The notes under the pieces are model-generated. The model ran no database searches. It worked only from the letters and a program-made list of their open reading frames with translations, and was not told the DNA's origin. A program made the translations under genes and the position numbers. Positions 60,386 to 64,000 of a stretch of 64,000 bases of DNA are shown here, one piece after another. Position 1 is the stretch's first letter; each line of letters starts with the position of its first letter. The DNA comes from CAYRXM01 sp964449465 (GTDB lineage Bacteria > Chloroflexota > Anaerolineae > JAFGEY01). The stretch lies in NCBI GenBank assembly GCA_964449465.1, contig CAYVBK010000003.1, positions 62,001-126,000 on the forward strand, given 5' to 3'.

Positions 60386-62313
60386 GGCTGCACATCCAGC
60401 AGGCTGGCCTCAAATTCAGCCCCGACGCGGCTGCGAGCATCGGTCTCGGCGGCATACAGATGAGTGGCCTCGTGCCAGCTCAGCACCAACTCATACCTTC
60501 CCGGCAGCAGGTCGGGCGGCAGAACAAACTCGATCCGCTCGCGCACCACGCTGCCGACCGGCCAATCGGTGGTGGGCAGCAAAGCATAGCTGGGCAAATG
60601 CAAAATGCGGCTGTGCGCCACGCCGCGCAACCGGCTGACCGCGATCAGAGGCGGCCCGTCTTGCAGATCAGTTAAAGCCACCCATTCACAGACAAGGCGA
60701 AACCGGCGATCACCCAACGCCGTCAGTTCAACTTGCACCAGACCCACCTGCCCCCCCCAATCGGCCAGTAGCGGCGGCAGTTCATTCACCGCGACAATTT
60801 CAACCTGCTGCTCCAAACCAGCTGCGCCGCGCGCAAACCACAACAGACCATCATCAGCCTGCGCCAGACCAAATTCGGGCGAACGGAGCAGCAAACGCAC
60901 CGTCTCACGCTCATACAGCACCCCGCCTGCACTCACCCGATCCTGGCTGCCAACGGCAAAATCCAGCAGGCCATCCACTACCACGCCGTCCAGTTGGGGC
61001 AGCAATTCGGGCAAATGCTGCACCACCTCACTCTCGCGCGGTGGGCGGGTCTGATACAGCACCACCCGGTTGACCAGGTGAGGAGACAACAGTGTATCGG
61101 CGGCGATGGCCGCCTGCGCCGGAATGTGCTGCGCCAGCCAGCGATCCTTAAAGGCATCTCGTTCGGTCACACCATATTGCAGTGGCGACAGTCCCTCGGC
61201 ACGGCCGGGCGCGGGGCGATAAAAGCGCGGGTTCAACGGCGAGTCCACAAAAAGCCCATTAAACATCAGCAATAGCAATAAAGATACGCCAAAATGCAAA
61301 AACAAATCCTGCCTTCGGCGCACCCGCTCGGCGCCATACACCACCGCCATCACCAAAAAAGGCACGGCCAGAGCATAGTGATGGGCGCGATAATCGAACG
61401 AGGGGCCCGGCCCGTTGCTGAACAGGGTGGGAATGGCCGTAGCCCCGGCCAGCAACAGCCACAACGGCGACCGCCAGCCCAACCACAGCGCCGGCGCATA
61501 CACAATGACAGCTACCAGCAAACGGACACCCAGCGTGCTGCTCAACGCGCTGCCCAACTCAAAATAATGCCGCACATAGCCGCCCGGCGTGGTATACAAA
61601 CCGGCCGCTTCGGGCGTGGCAAACAAAGGCCGAATCGCCAAAAAGGCCACTATTCCCCACCCCGCGCCGGCCAGCGCCGTCCACATGCCAACGCGTCGCT
61701 CACCGCGCAGCCACAACGCCACGCCCAGAGCCATCACCGGCGCAGCCACGTAAAATTTTGCGCTCAAAGCCAGAGCGATCCACAGCCCATAGCTTTTCCA
61801 CGCCCGCCGATCCAACGCCTCCAGAGCGAAAATCAACAGTGGCATCGCCAGGGTGTCGCCGTGAAAATCAAACAGCACTGCCGTTTGCGCCACCGGATAG
61901 AATAAATAAAACACTGCGCAGGCCAATGCGGCTAGACGATGATTCAATCGGCGACGGGCCAGGGCATAAACTGACCAGGCGGCAGCGGCATAGAGCGCGG
62001 CTTGAAAAATCAGCAGAGTTTTCGGGGTAGGCAGCAGGCCATAAATCAGAGCCGGCACAAAATAAAACAACTCGACATGCCGGGCCAGGCGGCTCAAAGG
62101 GAGACCGGGAGCGGTGAAAATCAAAGGCCGACCGTGTGTGGCGCTCCAAACCGATTGGCTCATAATGCCCAGATCAAACACGCCAGCATTATACCCGTCA
62201 TAGCGCGCCCAACTCAGCCAGGTCATTTCAACACAGGCCAGCAACGCCAAAATCCACAGGCAATACTCGGCCCAGTGAGCCCCGACCTGTCGGATAAACC
62301 GGTTACGGCTCAT
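60382..62313 (-). CDS. DUF2079 membrane protein
   Basis: The 643-residue protein has about ten helices and the DUF2079 signature YDGYNAGVFDLGIMSQSVWS and SRLARHVELFYFVPALIYG. The C-terminal soluble part (about 350-643) carries a beta-rich domain, including VWVALTDLQDG-like strands. DUF2079 proteins are GT-C-like. The start at 62313 has GGAG six bases upstream; a GTG four codons earlier is possible. It is first of the three-gene set, and the flp terminator lies ahead. Confidence 0.82.
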   Translation of the reverse strand: MSRNRFIRQVGAHWAEYCLWILALLACVEMTWLSWARYDGYNAGVFDLGIMSQSVWSATHGRPLIFTAPGLPLSRLARHVELFYFVPALIYGLLPTPKTLLIFQAALYAAAAWSVYALARRRLNHRLAALACAVFYLFYPVAQTAVLFDFHGDTLAMPLLIFALEALDRRAWKSYGLWIALALSAKFYVAAPVMALGVALWLRGERRVGMWTALAGAGWGIVAFLAIRPLFATPEAAGLYTTPGGYVRHYFELGSALSSTLGVRLLVAVIVYAPALWLGWRSPLWLLLAGATAIPTLFSNGPGPSFDYRAHHYALAVPFLVMAVVYGAERVRRRQDLFLHFGVSLLLLLMFNGLFVDSPLNPRFYRPAPGRAEGLSPLQYGVTERDAFKDRWLAQHIPAQAAIAADTLLSPHLVNRVVLYQTRPPRESEVVQHLPELLPQLDGVVVDGLLDFAVGSQDRVSAGGVLYERETVRLLLRSPEFGLAQADDGLLWFARGAAGLEQQVEIVAVNELPPLLADWGGQVGLVQVELTALGDRRFRLVCEWVALTDLQDGPPLIAVSRLRGVAHSRILHLPSYALLPTTDWPVGSVVRERIEFVLPPDLLPGRYELVLSWHEATHLYAAETDARSRVGAEFEASLLDVQP

Positions 62314-62325
62314 GCCGCTCTCCAC

Positions 62326-62354
62326 TTGGCTTTTTCACATAGAGGTGTTACAAT
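62326..62354 (+). promoter_or_regulatory. Candidate plus-strand promoter antisense to flp
   Basis: TTGGCT (62326-62331), 17-bp spacer, TACAAT (62349-62354). It shares TTACAATGGGGAT with the mutL promoter. The transcript would enter the hairpin at 62367-62390 and then run antisense to flp towards rlmD. Confidence 0.45.
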
Positions 62355-62366
62355 GGGGATAAAAGA

Positions 62367-62390
62367 GAAAAGCCCCTTGCGGGGCTTTTC
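62367..62390 (-). terminator. Terminator of the flp gene
   Basis: A 10-bp stem GAAAAGCCCC/GGGGCTTTTC with a 4-base loop. On the minus strand TCTTTTA follows. It lies 30 bases after the pilin stop codon. Confidence 0.75.
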
Positions 62391-62419
62391 TGATGAACAA
62401 TGTGTAAAAACTGAGTGAA

Positions 62420-62572
62420 CTACATTCCAAAGGTGCTGACGATCTGGGAAAAGACATTGCCGATGATCGGGCCCAACAGAAGCATGACCGCAATCACGAC
62501 CACAGCAACCAAGACGAGGATCAACGCGTACTCTACCAGGCCCTGGCCTTCCTCACGAGCAAGATACAACAT
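62420..62572 (-). CDS. flp: Flp-type major pilin precursor (50 aa)
   Basis: The reading frame gives MLYLAREEGQGLVEYALILV followed by LVAVVVIAVMLLLGPIIGNV and FSQIVSTFGM. This is the full Flp/Fap pattern: short leader, prepilin peptidase site after Gly9 (G/QGLVEY, Glu-Tyr at +5 and +6), one long hydrophobic helix and a small polar end. Flp monomers polymerise into the Tad pilus through TadA/B/C. AAAGGGG lies eight bases before the ATG. The gene has its own near-consensus promoter and a terminator, so it is transcribed singly, about 38 kb from the tad operon in this window. Confidence 0.92.
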   Translation of the reverse strand: MLYLAREEGQGLVEYALILVLVAVVVIAVMLLLGPIIGNVFSQIVSTFGM

Positions 62573-62606
62573 AATTGTTACCCCTTTCTTGAAAATAAAT
62601 GGAAAA

Positions 62607-62636
62607 TTGCTTTTGAAATTACAATCATATTATACT
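62607..62636 (+). promoter_or_regulatory. Candidate rlmD promoter
   Basis: TTGCTT (62607-62612), 18-bp spacer, TATACT (62631-62636), facing and overlapping the flp promoter. Weaker than the flp one. Confidence 0.4.
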
Positions 62637-62657
62637 GCAAAAGGATCGGTTTGGCAA
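62629..62657 (-). promoter_or_regulatory. Strong sigma70-like promoter of flp
   Basis: Minus strand TTGCCA (62657-62652), 17-bp spacer, TATAAT (62634-62629). The leader to the pilin ATG is about 50 bases. Confidence 0.82.
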
Positions 62658-62694
62658 GGGGTCAGTGTAAAAAAAAAGTAAATTCAGAGGTTGT

Positions 62695-63918
62695 ATGCCC
62701 ACAAACGAGATCGAATTGACCGTTGAATCTATGGCTTTTAATGGACAAACTGTGGGCCGACACCAGGGACGGGTCGTTTTTGTGGCGGGAGCCATTCCGC
62801 ATGAGCGAGTGCGGGCGCAAATCACCCTGGAACGGCCTCGTTGGGCACGGGCCCAAGTGACCCGTGTGCTACACCCCTCGCCTCATCGAGTCGAGCCGTG
62901 CTGCCCTTATTTTGGGCAATGCGGCGGCTGCGATTTTCAGCACATCGGCTATGCGGCCCAACTGGATTATAAACGACAAATTGTGATTGAACAATTACAA
63001 AGAACATCACACATAGACAATCCATCGGTCGCCGCCACGTTGGGTATGGATAGCCCCTGGCAGTACCGCAACCATGTCGAGTTTTCGTTCGACGCACAAG
63101 GCCAGGTCGGTCTGCAAGCAGCGCACAGCCATCAGGTGATCCCGATACAGCGGTGTCTCCTCATTCACCCACTGCTGGAGGACATGTATGCCGGCTTGGG
63201 CCACAGGCAACCGGGCTGGTCTCGCCTGACCCTGCGGGTCGGTGCGAACACCAGCGAGCGCATGGGCATCGTGGAAACGGGCAAGAACCTGAGGCCAGAG
63301 GTCACCGACTCGCTGCCCGGATCCTGGCTCTGGCGGCACTCTCGTGGCGACCATATCATCCTGCGCGGCTCGGACGCCTATCACGAAAGGCTGCGCGAAC
63401 AGACATTGCGCGTTTCTGCCGGGAGCTTTTTCCAGGTCAATACCACCCAAACCGAGGCAATGTTGGATGCGGTCGAGTCCTTTTTGTCGCCACAACCCGA
63501 CGACACCCTGGTAGATGTCTATTGTGGAGTCGGCGCCATCGGCCTATCTATGATAGACCGGGTCGGGCAGTTGATCGGCATCGAAGAAAACCCGGCCGCC
63601 ATCGCCGACGCGCAGATCAACAGCAGAGGACGCGGCCTCTGGATCGGTCAACAGGCCGAAGCTGCGCTGACTTGGCTCAAAGAACCGGTGTCAGCCATCA
63701 TCCTCGATCCGCCACGTCAGGGCTGCCGCCCCTCTGTCCTGGCGGCCCTGGCCCACCTGCGGCCGCGTCGGATCGTGTACATTTCGTGCGACCCCACCAC
63801 CCTGGCCCGCGACGCGGTCCACCTGATTCAGGCCGGATTTCGGCTGGTGCATGCACAGCCTGTGGACATGTTTCCACAGACCTGTCATATCGAGACTGTT
63901 TCGTGTTGGACGGCATAG
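62695..63918 (+). CDS. rlmD: 23S rRNA (uracil-C5)-methyltransferase, RlmD/RumA-like
   Basis: The 407-residue protein has the TRAM domain (IELTVESMAFNGQTVGRHQG), a [4Fe-4S] cluster set CCPYFGQCGGCDFQH with the later Cys in QRCLLIHP, the SAM motif LVDVYCGVGAIGLSMID, IILDPPRQGC and the nucleophile Cys in YISCDPTTLARD. This set marks TrmA/RumA-type m5U methyltransferases; RlmD or RlmCD cannot be separated by eye. A short AGAGG precedes the ATG. It stands alone on plus next to flp. Confidence 0.92.
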   Translation: MPTNEIELTVESMAFNGQTVGRHQGRVVFVAGAIPHERVRAQITLERPRWARAQVTRVLHPSPHRVEPCCPYFGQCGGCDFQHIGYAAQLDYKRQIVIEQLQRTSHIDNPSVAATLGMDSPWQYRNHVEFSFDAQGQVGLQAAHSHQVIPIQRCLLIHPLLEDMYAGLGHRQPGWSRLTLRVGANTSERMGIVETGKNLRPEVTDSLPGSWLWRHSRGDHIILRGSDAYHERLREQTLRVSAGSFFQVNTTQTEAMLDAVESFLSPQPDDTLVDVYCGVGAIGLSMIDRVGQLIGIEENPAAIADAQINSRGRGLWIGQQAEAALTWLKEPVSAIILDPPRQGCRPSVLAALAHLRPRRIVYISCDPTTLARDAVHLIQAGFRLVHAQPVDMFPQTCHIETVSCWTA

Positions 63919-63933
63919 CAAAAGCGATAGAAT

Positions 63934-64000
63934 ATGAACATGGTGACCAGCGCAGTATTGAACCTGATTTTCAAATTGGAGCAGCATCGGATACTGGATG
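63934..64000 (+). CDS. Possible start of a gene cut by the right edge
   Basis: An ATG at 63934 opens a frame reading MNMVTSAVLNLIFKLEQHRI that runs to the edge without a stop. No Shine-Dalgarno is evident, so this is only a possibility. Confidence 0.25.
   Translation, partial: MNMVTSAVLNLIFKLEQHRILD

Overview
The window looks like a chromosomal segment of a Chloroflexota bacterium (Anaerolineae/Caldilineae-like); this is inferred, since no marker tree could be built. The signs are moderately high GC, Thr-Pro rich (TPTPT) linkers in exported proteins, a Tad/Flp pilus with no secretin in view, a class D/E-type sortase, many large modular surface proteins, and C-terminal tails of the YLPLI type. 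No tRNA, rRNA, CRISPR array or complete transposon was seen.

Layout. (1) 1-4981, minus: histidine operon hisZ-hisG-hisD-hisC-hisB with promoter, a 36-codon leader ORF containing His-His and an intrinsic terminator, i.e. a candidate attenuator. (2) 5.0-6.4 kb, plus: sortase and a small membrane protein. (3) 6.4-13.7 kb, minus: hpf, and a tad operon cpaB - receiver/TadZ fusion - tadA - tadB - tadC - comF. (4) 14.0-24.7 kb, minus: pilus-associated surface proteins, comprising TadE- and TadG-like proteins with very large ectodomains (vWA, carbohydrate-binding-like, CARDB, LamG-like) and two large secreted proteins. (5) 24.7-28.3 kb, minus: prfA-prmC-HAD-HAD, then fumC. (6) 29.9-38.0 kb, minus: a six-gene operon of large exported protein, ABC ATPase, ABC permease, a coiled-coil membrane protein, MoxR ATPase and a CYTH protein. 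(7) 38.2-42 kb: tsaD with a PH/DUF1648-like membrane protein, divergent from mutL. (8) 42.1-50.0 kb, plus: TPR lytic transglycosylase, a GldA-type ATPase, a fused GldF-GldG-type protein, a DUF4340 protein and an AhpD-like protein. (9) 50.0-55.2 kb, minus: PfkB sugar kinase, deoxyhypusine-synthase-like protein, aldehyde:ferredoxin oxidoreductase, membrane protein. (10) 55.4-62.3 kb, minus: VIT/vWA protein with an LPPTG motif, and three polytopic GT-C-like proteins. (11) 62.4-62.6 kb, minus: a 50-residue Flp pilin with its own strong promoter, then rlmD/rumA on plus.

How it fits together. The tad ATPase and platform genes (3), the minor pilins/adhesins (4) and the pilin (11) together describe one type IVc pilus whose accessory subunits carry binding domains, so adhesion to polysaccharide or other surfaces is the likely theme. 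The sortase (2) and the LPPTG protein (10) may be an enzyme-substrate pair. Two distinct ABC-2 type transporter systems, (6) and (8), each have their own extracytoplasmic partners. Sigma70-like promoters with near-consensus spacing were found by eye for most operons. Many genes are coupled by ATGA/GTGA overlaps. Start codons were chosen from Shine-Dalgarno position and gene overlap.
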